Made by a program: the position numbers and the translations under genes
Shown: positions 31,701-39,444 of the stretch, piece by piece
Layout of the letters: each line of letters starts with the position of its first letter
Position numbering within the stretch: position 1 is the stretch's first letter
DNA from: a virus
Length of the DNA stretch: 57,039 nt
Strand: one strand, 5' to 3'
Virus record (IMG/VR): IMGVR_UViG_3300017598_000221
Span: 1-57,039 of that record
Notes under the pieces: generated by a model
Told to the model about the DNA's origin: nothing
Databases searched by the model: none
The model's input: the letters and a program-made list of their open reading frames with translations, nothing else

Positions 31701-33683
31701 TTTAACTAGTCTTTCGGTCAATTTACTTGTTTGCTGATTAGCGATACTTGTTACATCAGACTTAGTTAGACCTCCGTCGACAGCAGTATTGATTGTCTCT
31801 TCTGTTACTTCACCTGCATCGAATGTTCTTTCTTTCTTGCTAGTCTTAGCTATAGTATCTACAGAACCAACAGGCTCTATATTTACATCTGATATTCTTT
31901 GTGCAAGAGATACTGCACTCGATATTCCCGGAGTGAACTGTTTAGTCACCTTTTCTTTAGCTACTCTCTTAGCCTCAGTTGGTTCTACTCCACGACTAAC
32001 TAACTCTTTAGCCATAGTATTCTCTATATTCTGTTTCATCTCTTTCTGAAGTACTTCTAGTTCTTCACCAGCTTTCTTCTTTTGTTCTGGTGTAGCCTTT
32101 TCATCATCAAGTACTTCAAATATCTTATCTTCTTCTTTGACCAGCTCATCTTCAGTTCTGGTTACAGGTACTTCCTCGTCAGGCGTTACAGTTGGTTCAG
32201 GCTCCTTTTTCTCACTCTCTGCCTTAGCCACCTTTGATACTTTCTTAGCTAGTTGTTCTGTAGTCTTCTCTTTCAGTGCTGTGGATACTCCACCTACTAC
32301 GTTTGCTCCAGTAGATAGTGTTCCACCTACTAGTCCACCAACTGCACCCTGATGTATTTGTTTAGGGTCAGATGCTATTTCACCTAGTGTTCTCTCACCC
32401 TCTTTTTGTGTTGAGAGCGTATCTTGTATGCCTTCTGCATATTCCTGTAGAGCTTCCCCTCCAGTTCCAACTGCTACATTACGAATCCGGCTCTTTGAGC
32501 CGGGCATCATATTTCTTACACCCATCTTTATCAATAGTTTTTCTGGGAGTATTAGAGCTAGATTTATACCAAAGTTTTTAGCCATGTCTTCTTCTGACAT
32601 TTCTTTATCATTATTTTCTTTGTATTTTATAGACTGGTCTTGAGTTTTGTTGGCAGCATATGTCGCAGCTCCTACAAATGGAACCATTATCTCACCAGTT
32701 ACTGCTGCACTATCTGCTATCAATCTATCTACTTGAGTAGCTGCTGTAGCAATAGAACCAAGGTAGTCTCCTTCTTCCCACTGCTTTTCAGACTCCTGCA
32801 TAGCAACTTGCTGTTCCTTTCTACTCTCATCACTTACTCCAGTATATGCATCTGCAACCTTTTGACCGTTGTCTTGGTCAGCTACATTCAGTGCAAACTT
32901 CATCAAGTCTTCTTCTGCTTCATCTACTCCGAAGAACTTATCTATGTTTTTAGATGCATTCTTTAGACCAAGTCCTTTTATTGCAGAATCAAGTAGTCTA
33001 TATGTCTTACCAAACTCCTGCACACCACCTGATTGAGCTATATCTATGAACTCAGCAGCTCTACTCTCTTTGAATTTGCTACCATCACTTGATGAGCCTA
33101 TCTTAAAGTCACCAGTATCCTCTACTGCTGCTGAAACACCTGTTTTCAGTGTTGCATTACCTGTTTCAATTAATCTATCTTGTAATGACTCTCCAGACTC
33201 ATTAAACATTGAACCAATTTGCCTACCATATCTATCAACATGACCTTCTATTCCTGTGATGTTCATTCTCTGGTTCTTGCGCTCGTTTCGTATAGACTTG
33301 TCATACAGTTTTTGATTCTCTGGCGTTAGTGGATTCCTACGAAGTTCTGCTGATGCTTCTGGATTAGCTACTACATTAGAACCAAAGTTATCTACAGCTA
33401 TTCTTGATGCTTGATAGTCGGCATCAGCCTGACCAGTTACAGGCACACCATTAATCTTTCTTTCTGGTGCATCTGGGTATAAACCACTTGTTTCACCAGT
33501 CCTTATTCTCTTACCATCTAAATACGCTGTATCTGCGTCATAGAAATTAGAACCACTTATGGTTCCTAAGTCTTTAGATTTTTGTGCTAGTTTTTGATTT
33601 ATTGATTGTGTTTTAGTGTCAAACTTAGTAGGTTTGCTAAATTCCTCAAATGAGAAATCTAGACTTTCAAAAGATGATGGCAT
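25662..33683 (-). CDS. Virion-packaged RNA polymerase, N4 gp50-like, 2673 aa
   Basis: Single-subunit polymerase motifs: A, EY-D1112-ATASG (compare T7 D537 DGSCSG); B, K1190-GPVMTWF-Y1198-G (T7 K631...Y639, same spacing); C, H1403-D1404-AEYGS (T7 HDSFG). Upstream EGFHYNYESAINQRIHLMQ aligns with the T7 region around DxxGR, with the Gly replaced. In N4 the homologue is injected with the DNA and transcribes early genes from hairpin promoters. Other parts: N-terminal Y-D49-A-D51-T...DGKRIR...DAPE resembles a degenerate staphylococcal-nuclease fold; H1606-EIDH1610 with a likely third ligand E1684 is a zincin protease motif. Last gene of the late minus-strand operon, converging on the SSB/RusA end. 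Confidence 0.9.
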   Translation of the reverse strand: MPSSFESLDFSFEEFSKPTKFDTKTQSINQKLAQKSKDLGTISGSNFYDADTAYLDGKRIRTGETSGLYPDAPERKINGVPVTGQADADYQASRIAVDNFGSNVVANPEASAELRRNPLTPENQKLYDKSIRNERKNQRMNITGIEGHVDRYGRQIGSMFNESGESLQDRLIETGNATLKTGVSAAVEDTGDFKIGSSSDGSKFKESRAAEFIDIAQSGGVQEFGKTYRLLDSAIKGLGLKNASKNIDKFFGVDEAEEDLMKFALNVADQDNGQKVADAYTGVSDESRKEQQVAMQESEKQWEEGDYLGSIATAATQVDRLIADSAAVTGEIMVPFVGAATYAANKTQDQSIKYKENNDKEMSEEDMAKNFGINLALILPEKLLIKMGVRNMMPGSKSRIRNVAVGTGGEALQEYAEGIQDTLSTQKEGERTLGEIASDPKQIHQGAVGGLVGGTLSTGANVVGGVSTALKEKTTEQLAKKVSKVAKAESEKKEPEPTVTPDEEVPVTRTEDELVKEEDKIFEVLDDEKATPEQKKKAGEELEVLQKEMKQNIENTMAKELVSRGVEPTEAKRVAKEKVTKQFTPGISSAVSLAQRISDVNIEPVGSVDTIAKTSKKERTFDAGEVTEETINTAVDGGLTKSDVTSIANQQTSKLTERLVKRLELGSETNKVLRKTRKSIEKSLSDKDTKAKLDTLVGEEGDSTAKAMRVMSLVMAGVSSSVDAEADIRADKGLAPKSGTTRSLGLNVQLGKDYMNSFGTALRGSEEATSVAYANIGNQMLDIAEKMNLVEREEALVPVQALVTKSGKSTFSTKDISKLGSEKSRLLATEERGTKGQSVTSIKDNTIILSKDNAGIAREMSVLARLLKPTNVELPTEVPVDEVPVDRSLSDNHLDIIKNINKLRFFVKPEFIGLLKDVKTRVGSRDIDEAFAKDKEILKLIGVESNNPVLRKKNEQGRNRGRKDILRELVDNIEEIEAMNEEGFHYNYESAINQRIHLMQTILEFQGDKRMARQMVSQGEYTTNAQGADVLVKTLAEELGISEQDVLEPKGKMKALLDRYSEKYTVRSSNLISKAMGQENPFRAMSLYKAMHDVYVAKNKDKITTDYAVEYDATASGVVNTLMNLSGNPEVQEVLKKMGVNNEENLDGVDPYNHHNNTISELEPEVAREVMPVIDELVDKMGFKLRDLAKGPVMTWFYGQMEENTSNIMAENIAIDLVMKANNYNNNALKKINKISGTNYTIDNMEGEFKPLIRDIKKSDLDKVAEHYMPMAEVYIENLNKSFPAVSDYRKTMGSIYNILENTNEWNGEIGTAMSALELKDIREGKSKANAADVKSKKASLKKLKTTVSDISVDGNPVLVNKKFNNRTSFFVNLQHLSDAAQLLRSMEDYMVGQPELGVMTVHDAEYGSANEMDTLKDSYEKNIVDTAVEYDYIGTAIDEASSAISKMPDGKDKDVLTKKLNEIKKLQEPVLKSKKEFLKDTKTDIFGLKNQGRRSAEQPKAVKEKKTSNKKIDKQKSFAKDAMTWQNSSASYKQKLQELLANLDVSSTHKSLLEKTQKMLNGDMEVIKSTSYSGAYNKIYVDKKLKDPRTGEVLTPDTFVEVLAHEIDHATSFNYIENNMNAGEIKHIVKLVDRLKTLGSMPEKAKNRVGYILSPISKADIKNESERRGISEEDVIKIYQVSEFVSVMRNEPEIAKEIEGFAKTPTNLFQKLVQVVVDKARKLLSKMSSKQRSDYFNDTTEPTMKNTIRALETTIMNAEEFGSIAKDNEAVAPSMARNEDIYKDAYKNPYKYAQNIIEKQNSYIATFIGIWGGAAIDILSPIAKKGNQYGIANSSAYRGAVGLIRTGFYDSKIAQEMKSVLGVSKDVDSKLMNKLLNLGTSIAQESATILTDNLRDLDDRINTKYKDKKDRVRVFEIFNKTGIGGLEKHQDIVDGLKSGTMSIDDAIGSLDIRPENVERLEQVANYYSKGVMTNGYINLSKAGLYGEKHKAAVALYAMKNINGSEKMIKDMDEKLFKELYSLSITNRYLAEEVNELAIGFSGKYTEGDPRYDIDYDGHFSMDVYENQYEFRTVDKRDLKSNEFTKENEWIVVKEPDGIVQGIVARPMISAGNTPGVGLNINKFKNGFYLDQEHGLLLRKKLEAMTDRQKNNFLDLNQIVDDNGRYRYVIDYATAVDKLEIKQSVAHGLLRTYVHNKELIEMGSVRQIVQKEATERIYNRDDLDKLAKKIRANRNDNADNVLPMFVDIRFDYESHEKLPKEVKMFYMSPKNLTTYNDFNRSVSLVKKSESSALIGHRNFSLFGDRNRDLAKVESAWKKLVVFAKQHMVVTSASKLAVDFVSNIGILETRGMGTIEIAKGFKKGWREYNKFAEARGDIVNAKIAVMSTQLGSEERAEAKAKLDKLEENLKIMPFYDAFNYGFVQSYSTNLVTKDFDSVSGLQKDIDNIVEYVTTDKRGNYNEIQKAIKWWQSFGASKGFSVDSLITTASKLSSANKTSIGSEIENLVDRLRKTKDTDSVARYIGNILGTPASEVTKIGGSFMVTTDALSKYTLARGLLIRTNEKTGKKYTKEEAYLEANEVFIDYRRNMPEQVKILSDYGILMFPSFWLRIQKVIYNLLRYNPTTAVAGYAIADLLNANQANIIDSNIINKIDDGRIINDPTTLLDWRNLVFFL

Positions 33684-33692
33684 ACGCTATCC

Positions 33693-35321
33693 TTATTTAT
33701 TTAATATATCTCTTCTCGATTTCAGCTTAGTTAGCTCTCTCTCTAGTTGACTTCTTCTGCTAGGTTGAAGTCTTTTACTTTCGAGTGTTTTATTTATGTC
33801 TCTAACTAAAGAACCAATATCTTTCAGTTCTGCTCTTATTTCTGATATTTGTATTCTATCTCTTTTAGTCTGAGCTTTGCTAGTACCTTTGGTAGCATCA
33901 CCATACTTGCTTTCAAGTATCTGCAATCTTTTACCTATTGGTTGCTTTGCCTCTTTTCTTGTCTCTGTTTTTACCTCTTCTTTTTTTGTAGACTCAACTC
34001 TCTCAGCTTTCTTTTGAGGAACTTTACTTCTTGAACCAAACAGGCTTTCAAATCTACTCTTAACATCACTTGGTTCTGCTTCACTACCTTGACCTGTTAT
34101 ATTCAATACATCTCTATTGTATCTCTCTTGTGCCTTAGCTATATTTCTAGACTGTTCAGGTGCATTAGTATTATATGTAGTTGTTGAGAAGTTTCTATCT
34201 CCTCCAACAGAGCCAGAACCACTTGCGAGCTGTTTTGATTTAGCAGTTTCTTTCAGTTTTCGTTCCATTACTCTGAAGAACTTCTCTTCTTTTAGTGCAG
34301 ATTCAGTTACATTCCCTGCCTTGTCACTTGACTCTAGTGCAGCGTTTAGTATCATATCAGTAGATGGATATAGTTTTCTTCCACCTACTTCTACATATAG
34401 ATTAGCTGCGTTTGACACAAGCTCTGTCATGTCATCAGCCTCTAACTTTCCTAACCAACTAGTAGTAAACAAATCATTTGGAAATTTCTCTTCAAGTTTA
34501 GATACAGTGCTGAATTGGTTCTTAGATGGTGCATTACCAAGGAACTCTCCAGTTTTATAGCTTTTCTTAGAACGAGTAGTACCCTTTCTGGTTCCTATTC
34601 CCTCCTGCACAGTCTTCTTGCCTAATGCTATCCTGCTCAAGTCTGTCTCTAGATTCTTTTCTGCTCTCTTCAAATCTGTCTTCTGTACATCAGTTAGATT
34701 AGTAGGTGCTAGAGCTTCCTCTCGTGCTGCTGAAGCAGTTTTCACATCTCCACCAGCTTCTAGTACGTTTCTATATACATTGTCTGCATAAGCCTTAAAA
34801 TCAACAGGTTGTCTATCTTGTAATGCTAGAGTCTCTTGATTAGCTAGTTGGATACGTCTGTCATACTCTTGGTTCACAGCACCTATTGCATTATTTGTTG
34901 CCTCATCTACCTTAAGTGCTCCAGTTGTTTGCACTGTATTACCTTGTGCATCATACTTTGTTGTACCACCCGGTATAGTTGATAGTGCAAGCTCTCTGTT
35001 TTTGTTTATGTTTGCATACTCATTATTTAGTGCGTTAGTTGTGCTGTCGATAAACTGCATTCTCTGCTTATCTGCACTGAGTATTCCTTCTTTGACATCT
35101 GCATCTACCTGTCTAAGACGTGACTCTTCTGCTAGGTCAGCTTCCTGTCTCTGCTCTCTAAGTTCAAGTGACCTTTCTTGACGTGCGTCAAGATTTCTTG
35201 CAAGCTCTCTATCCTGTACATTTGTGATTGCATCACCAACAGAACCAACTGCTCTAGCGAATCCTGTAGTTGCACCAGAGTTGAATCCGGGTGCTGTTAC
35301 AGCTCTTGCTTCAAAAGGCAT
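33693..35321 (-). CDS. Internal virion protein candidate, 542 aa
   Basis: Lies directly upstream of the virion polymerase gene. Predicted mostly helical with long coiled coils (REQRQEADLAEESRLRQVDA; LEREL-type C-terminus) and a disordered Ser/Thr/Lys-rich middle. In N4, genes 51-52 beside the polymerase encode internal or ejection proteins, and position plus helical content fit that. No enzymatic motif seen. It is 2 bp from the next upstream gene, so they are cotranscribed. Confidence 0.6.
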   Translation of the reverse strand: MPFEARAVTAPGFNSGATTGFARAVGSVGDAITNVQDRELARNLDARQERSLELREQRQEADLAEESRLRQVDADVKEGILSADKQRMQFIDSTTNALNNEYANINKNRELALSTIPGGTTKYDAQGNTVQTTGALKVDEATNNAIGAVNQEYDRRIQLANQETLALQDRQPVDFKAYADNVYRNVLEAGGDVKTASAAREEALAPTNLTDVQKTDLKRAEKNLETDLSRIALGKKTVQEGIGTRKGTTRSKKSYKTGEFLGNAPSKNQFSTVSKLEEKFPNDLFTTSWLGKLEADDMTELVSNAANLYVEVGGRKLYPSTDMILNAALESSDKAGNVTESALKEEKFFRVMERKLKETAKSKQLASGSGSVGGDRNFSTTTYNTNAPEQSRNIAKAQERYNRDVLNITGQGSEAEPSDVKSRFESLFGSRSKVPQKKAERVESTKKEEVKTETRKEAKQPIGKRLQILESKYGDATKGTSKAQTKRDRIQISEIRAELKDIGSLVRDINKTLESKRLQPSRRSQLERELTKLKSRRDILNK

Positions 35322-35322
35322 A

Positions 35323-35766
35323 TTATACTCCTCTTTTATTCGATGCTCTGCTAAATGCTGAACCGAGAGCTTTACGTCTCTCTACTGTATCATCATATTC
35401 ACGTTTTTGAATCTTACGTGCTTGGTCTGCACCAGCTATATTTGCATCAGCTATTCTACCTTGTTGATACAATCCATACAGAGAACCAAGTGCTCCTATA
35501 CCTTTAAATCCAATATCAAATGCAGATGCATTGTCGTTGAAAAATCCAGCATTCTCTGGTTCAATTGTGCCTTGTGGCATAGTTTTAAGATGATTGCCTG
35601 ACATATTTGGGTTAAAAGCTGTACCTGCATTATTGAATCCTGTACCGGGGACATTGTTATTGACTAGTGATGTCGAGTATTGGTTCCCCATTCCATAGAA
35701 GCTGTTTGTTGACCCACCCAAACCTTGGTTCTGAAACGCACTTGAGTATTCTAATTCTTGTGGCAT
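35323..35766 (-). CDS. Virion-associated protein candidate, 147 aa
   Basis: A Gly/Asn/Phe-rich disordered N-terminal part (NQGLGGSTNSFYGMGNQY) precedes a Gly-rich hydrophobic segment (IGFKGIGALGSLYGLYQQ) and a basic C-terminal helix (QARKIQKREYDDTVERRKAL). This resembles small internal or ejection proteins of podoviruses. Between the 542-aa protein and the 165-aa head protein. Confidence 0.5.
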   Translation of the reverse strand: MPQELEYSSAFQNQGLGGSTNSFYGMGNQYSTSLVNNNVPGTGFNNAGTAFNPNMSGNHLKTMPQGTIEPENAGFFNDNASAFDIGFKGIGALGSLYGLYQQGRIADANIAGADQARKIQKREYDDTVERRKALGSAFSRASNKRGV

Positions 35767-35819
35767 GTTGTATCCTTTAAGTTATTGTGATGGTTGCATC
35801 AGTAGAGAGTGTCCATAAG

Positions 35820-35840
35820 AGAGAACCATACTGGTTCTCT
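35820..35840. promoter_or_regulatory. 9-bp stem, 3-nt loop GAACCA hairpin
   Basis: AGAGAACCA (35820-35828), loop TAC, TGGTTCTCT (35832-35840), in the gap after the 165-aa head gene. Same geometry as the hairpin before the E1-like gene. Could be a transcript-end or processing hairpin for the minus-strand mRNA. Confidence 0.45.
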
Positions 35841-35849
35841 ATATAGAAA

Positions 35850-36347
35850 CTATTTCTCGTCTAAGTAAACGATTTGATACATTCCTGATGATACTGATTT
35901 GTAGTTACCTGTTCCATTTCCATTTTTATCTAGCACTTCCTCTTCCATCAATTGCTTTCTGCTTTCAATGTTATCTAGTAATGCTTGTTCAACAGCAAGA
36001 ATAGTGTTTAATGGCATTACTCTTGAAATATCTAAATACATATTATGAACTCCAGCAAATACAGTCTTACTACCTTGGTTCTCACGAGCCATGTTTGTAA
36101 TTTTAACTTTACGTAAAGCAGTTGCTTTCATACGCATAAGTTGAATGCGATTTAATTTAGTACCACCATCTACGGTTTTAGCCTGAGATTTCTTAGCAGT
36201 AGCCTCATTAGCTCTTACCCCAATTGCCTCATCTATTTTCTCTTGTAATTTATCTGCCTTGATATTATACGCAAATGTAACACCTAGCTCTGTAGCCTCT
36301 GATTTTAAAGCTTCTAGTTCTTTGTCTTGGTCTTTTTGTACTGACAT
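35850..36347 (-). CDS. Head-associated protein, 165 aa
   Basis: The N-terminal helices (LEALKSEATELGVTFAYNIK ... LQEKIDEAI) look like a HeH/LEM-type helix-extended-loop-helix found in phage head proteins. The C-terminal domain (LNRIQLMRMKATALRKVKIT) is basic. Encoded just downstream of the major capsid gene in transcription order, where N4 places gp54/gp55-type head proteins. Structural role inferred from position. Confidence 0.55.
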   Translation of the reverse strand: MSVQKDQDKELEALKSEATELGVTFAYNIKADKLQEKIDEAIGVRANEATAKKSQAKTVDGGTKLNRIQLMRMKATALRKVKITNMARENQGSKTVFAGVHNMYLDISRVMPLNTILAVEQALLDNIESRKQLMEEEVLDKNGNGTGNYKSVSSGMYQIVYLDEK

Positions 36348-36370
36348 TTAAGTCCCTTTTGTTTTAAGTT

Positions 36371-36408
36371 GGTATTGATACCACAACCGTTGGTTCCGAA
36401 GAACCAAC
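36371..36408. terminator. Two hairpins after the major capsid gene
   Basis: GGTA-TTGA-TACC (36371-36382) and GTTGGTTC-CGAA-GAACCAAC (36389-36408) lie in the 77-bp gap downstream of the capsid gene. The second is another GAACCA inverted repeat. They may reduce read-through or protect capsid mRNA; there is no strong U-run. Confidence 0.45.
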
Positions 36409-36424
36409 TATGTAGCATCAGTTA

Positions 36425-37771
36425 TTAAACTGAAGCACCTACGTAAGCAACTAATAGCTTATCTGCTTGTAATGCAAGAGATGCAAACCAGTAGTTGTAA
36501 GAGTGGAACCCTTTAACACCATACTTATCTGTATCTGTAGCAACGCCCGGCTCTTTAGATTTGAACTTAACTCCACCAGCACCTTGTAAACCTACAACAG
36601 CGTAAGACCCTTTTGTTGGATATACAATTGGGAATACATCGTAGTTACCACCAGTCTCTTGTTGACCGATATTTGTAGTTACTGCTGCACCAGCGCCTTC
36701 ATATTTCATCATACGAGTAGTTTCAATGAAACGAGTTTCATGCATTTTACCAACTTCATTTCTAGCTAAGTTGTTAGCATATGCATAGTCTTCAACAGAT
36801 GAATACTCATCAATTGTCTCTACATCATATTTAACATCTTCACCAATGATTGCGTAGTATGCAGAATTTACAGTAGTTGTGCCGAATTTTTGAGAACCAG
36901 TGATGATTGATGCATTCTTCTCTGCAAGATTTGTCTTAAGACGTTTTGCAATTTTACGAGTAAAATCATATGTAATACGAGCATCTTCATCACCTGTACC
37001 AATTGTAGCCAAACTAGTAGCAGTACCAGAATAGAAACGTACACCTGCTCCACCTAGCATACCAAGTTGAACTTCATCATCACGAACTTCCATTGCAAGA
37101 CGAGCTAATTTAGTTTTGTATTCCATTACCATGTTGATATCAGAGAACAATTCTAATTCATCTGTATACTCTAAGTAATTACCACGTCTTTTAAGAGTAG
37201 TCTCTAGGTTTTCACGAGTAACACCAACACGGTTAACGTCAGACGCACCCTCAGCTAACGATGGAAGACCAGAAACAACATTACCTACATTACGACTTGA
37301 ACCATATAAATTACCACCACCAGTAGTGATTTCAACAACAAGTGGTTCTACGTTTCCAGCAATTGCAGCGATACCTTCAGCGGTAGCGTCATATGTTACT
37401 TTTGCAGCATCCGCTGTAGATTCATCTACGTATGCAACATTGTTGAATACCCATGAAGTATTACCGATGATATTACCTTCACCATCAATACCTTGGTCAT
37501 TCTGATTGATGTCACGTAAGATGTGATGAACTTTAGGTACCTTGAATGTCTTACCAGAATTTCTTTGTTGAGTTCTAGCATCTGTGTATGAACTAAAAAT
37601 TAAATCAGGTACAGCTAATTGAATAGCCTTACGGTCTAAATAATCAACACGAACATTTGGTCCAGAAGTAGTATCAGTACCATTCCCATATACTTGTCCA
37701 GAATAGTCAGCAGCAGCAACTGATACTGCATTTAGTGCTTTAACAGCAACGATTGAAAACATGTTTTTCAT
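36425..37771 (-). CDS. Major capsid protein, N4-gp56 family, 448 aa
   Basis: The C-terminal part GKMHETRFIETTRMMKYEG, then YDVFPIVYPTKGSYAVVGLQ, and KGFHSYNYWFASLALQADKL has the layout of the N4-gp56 major capsid family (HK97-fold). The middle LKRRGNYLEYTDELELFSDI is also typical. It assembles the icosahedral head. Flanked by a scaffold-like gene upstream and small head genes downstream, the N4 order. Good match in length. Confidence 0.85.
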   Translation of the reverse strand: MKNMFSIVAVKALNAVSVAAADYSGQVYGNGTDTTSGPNVRVDYLDRKAIQLAVPDLIFSSYTDARTQQRNSGKTFKVPKVHHILRDINQNDQGIDGEGNIIGNTSWVFNNVAYVDESTADAAKVTYDATAEGIAAIAGNVEPLVVEITTGGGNLYGSSRNVGNVVSGLPSLAEGASDVNRVGVTRENLETTLKRRGNYLEYTDELELFSDINMVMEYKTKLARLAMEVRDDEVQLGMLGGAGVRFYSGTATSLATIGTGDEDARITYDFTRKIAKRLKTNLAEKNASIITGSQKFGTTTVNSAYYAIIGEDVKYDVETIDEYSSVEDYAYANNLARNEVGKMHETRFIETTRMMKYEGAGAAVTTNIGQQETGGNYDVFPIVYPTKGSYAVVGLQGAGGVKFKSKEPGVATDTDKYGVKGFHSYNYWFASLALQADKLLVAYVGASV

Positions 37772-37796
37772 TTTTTTATCCTTATGTAAATAGAAC

Positions 37797-38969
37797 CTAT
37801 AATGGTTCTATATCACCATATAGCCTTTTAAAGTCTTTGTCGAATTCATCATCGTCCATATCTTTTAAGCTTTTTGAAACAGGTTTTGAAGCTGCTCCTT
37901 TCTTCTTGGTAGTTGATACGACTTTTCTTTTTTCTTTGACAGTAGCTTCAGCTTTAGGTTTTGGCTTATCTTTACCCGAATCATCAGGTTTATTAGCAGT
38001 CATATTTTTAGCTGTGTCTATATACATTTTCATTGTATCACCAGCTCCATATAAAGCTTGTAGTTTCATTACCTCTGGCATAACCTTTTGGTAAATACCA
38101 TTTTTAAAGTCATCATGTAGAAACTCTAAATTCTCTGGTGAACCACTTACTTTATTGTAGAAGTCTTCAGGCATATTGTTTAAAGCTTCTTGAATAGCAG
38201 AACCATACTCATTGTCACTTTTAATAGATGAGATTACTCGTTCCATCTCTGGGTCAGCAGTAGCCTTGCCATGTTGTTTTGGAACGTAGCTTCCCTTATT
38301 ATCAGTTTCAACATCTATAGGGTCTAGGTTAGCATCGGCAAGCAACTTACCTAATGCATCCTTATTTCCACTCTTGGCTTCCACCAACAGATTCAAGTCG
38401 CTATCAGTTAATCCATTTTCTTCCATAATACCTATTGATACTCGGAACGGCTTTAACTGTTGCATATGCTTTGTATAGTTTAAGCCCTTTTGAAAACCAG
38501 TAATCAATTGGTTCATAGTAGCTCTAGTTGACATACCATTTGCTGATATATCAAAAGGAAGTTCTTCATCCATAGGTATGTTTTCTAACGAGAATGTCTC
38601 CTCATTAGTATCTTCATCCTCAGATTCATCACTATCCTTTTCATTTGCAGAGTCCTCATCATCAATCTCATCTTCAGTTGAATCAACTTGCTCATCAGCA
38701 GTCTCATCTTCTTCCGATTCATCATCATTCAGTTGTTCTACTGTCTCATCAGATTTCTCTTCTTCGACCTTATCTTCTGTATCAATTACTTCACTTACAT
38801 CATCTTCTGAACCAGTTGGTGAGTCACCAGCTAATTCCATGTTCTCCATCTTTTCAAATGCAGCATCAAAGTCAGCCTCACTCAAAGTATCTGCTGGAGG
38901 AAGTTCATCTGAACCAGTTACAGAACCACATCTTAATGATGCTGTTTTACAAATAACATAGTTATTCAT
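37797..38969 (-). CDS. Scaffold-like acidic protein, 390 aa
   Basis: A very acidic, low-complexity N-terminal half (SEDEDTNEETFS, many Glu/Asp/Ser runs) and a basic C-terminal tail (KPKPKAEATVKEKRKVVSTT) ending in DDDEFDKDFKRLYG. Acidic helical proteins immediately before the capsid gene are usually scaffolds that bind capsid through a basic C-terminus and are lost on maturation. It overlaps the 128-aa gene by 8 bp. Scaffold role inferred. Confidence 0.65.
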   Translation of the reverse strand: MNNYVICKTASLRCGSVTGSDELPPADTLSEADFDAAFEKMENMELAGDSPTGSEDDVSEVIDTEDKVEEEKSDETVEQLNDDESEEDETADEQVDSTEDEIDDEDSANEKDSDESEDEDTNEETFSLENIPMDEELPFDISANGMSTRATMNQLITGFQKGLNYTKHMQQLKPFRVSIGIMEENGLTDSDLNLLVEAKSGNKDALGKLLADANLDPIDVETDNKGSYVPKQHGKATADPEMERVISSIKSDNEYGSAIQEALNNMPEDFYNKVSGSPENLEFLHDDFKNGIYQKVMPEVMKLQALYGAGDTMKMYIDTAKNMTANKPDDSGKDKPKPKAEATVKEKRKVVSTTKKKGAASKPVSKSLKDMDDDEFDKDFKRLYGDIEPL

Positions 38970-39348
38970 TTTCTGATTCCATTGCTTCTAGCTGGTTCAC
39001 AAGCTCTTCTCTTTGACCAGGCACTAGGTATTGAGATAAGTCATTGTAATTGTATTCTATATATGCACGTAGATATCTCTTAGCCTTTAGTTTTTCAAAA
39101 AGTATATCTTGTCTTTCGGTGACTTGTCTATTTGTTGTTGTTAGAAGTCCACCAATTCTTTCGGCATCTGCATCTATGTATCCTTCACTGATAATATCAA
39201 TGAAATCTTGATTATCAAGCAATCTCATAAATTTAGTTGCACGCTCTACATTGTTATCAAACTCTTCAAGGCTAGTCTCTATTACGTTGGATTGTTCCGG
39301 TTCAAATATTTCGTCAACAGATTTACTTTCAAGTTGTACGTCTTTCAT
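38962..39348 (-). CDS. Unknown head-module protein, 128 aa
   Basis: First gene after the promoter at 39416-39444. Acidic and helical, with VIETSLEEFDNNVERATKFM, then EKLKAKRYLRAYIEYNYNDL. Sits between portal and scaffold, matching small N4-like structural genes of unknown function (gp58 position). No motif recognised. Confidence 0.5.
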   Translation of the reverse strand: MKDVQLESKSVDEIFEPEQSNVIETSLEEFDNNVERATKFMRLLDNQDFIDIISEGYIDADAERIGGLLTTTNRQVTERQDILFEKLKAKRYLRAYIEYNYNDLSQYLVPGQREELVNQLEAMESENE

Positions 39349-39415
39349 TTAGAATTCCTTATATATACTCAGTTTATCGACAATGATTAGGTCGTAGCAC
39401 TTTTTTTATTTAAAA

Positions 39416-39444
39416 ATTATAACATAAGTTATTTATTTTGTCGC
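39416..39444 (-). promoter_or_regulatory. Sigma70-like late promoter (scaffold-capsid block)
   Basis: Read on the minus strand: GCGACA (39444-39439; 4 of 6 match to -35), a 17-bp spacer, and TATAAT (39421-39416) preceded by TG (extended -10). The -35 overlaps the end of the portal gene. Transcription would enter the 128-aa, scaffold and capsid genes. N4 late genes use host sigma70 polymerase, which agrees. Confidence 0.55.

Noticed and set aside
25662-33683. Many plus-strand reading frames inside the giant minus-strand gene
   Set aside because: They are antisense to a continuous protein with polymerase motifs and have no consistent ribosome sites or recognisable domains.
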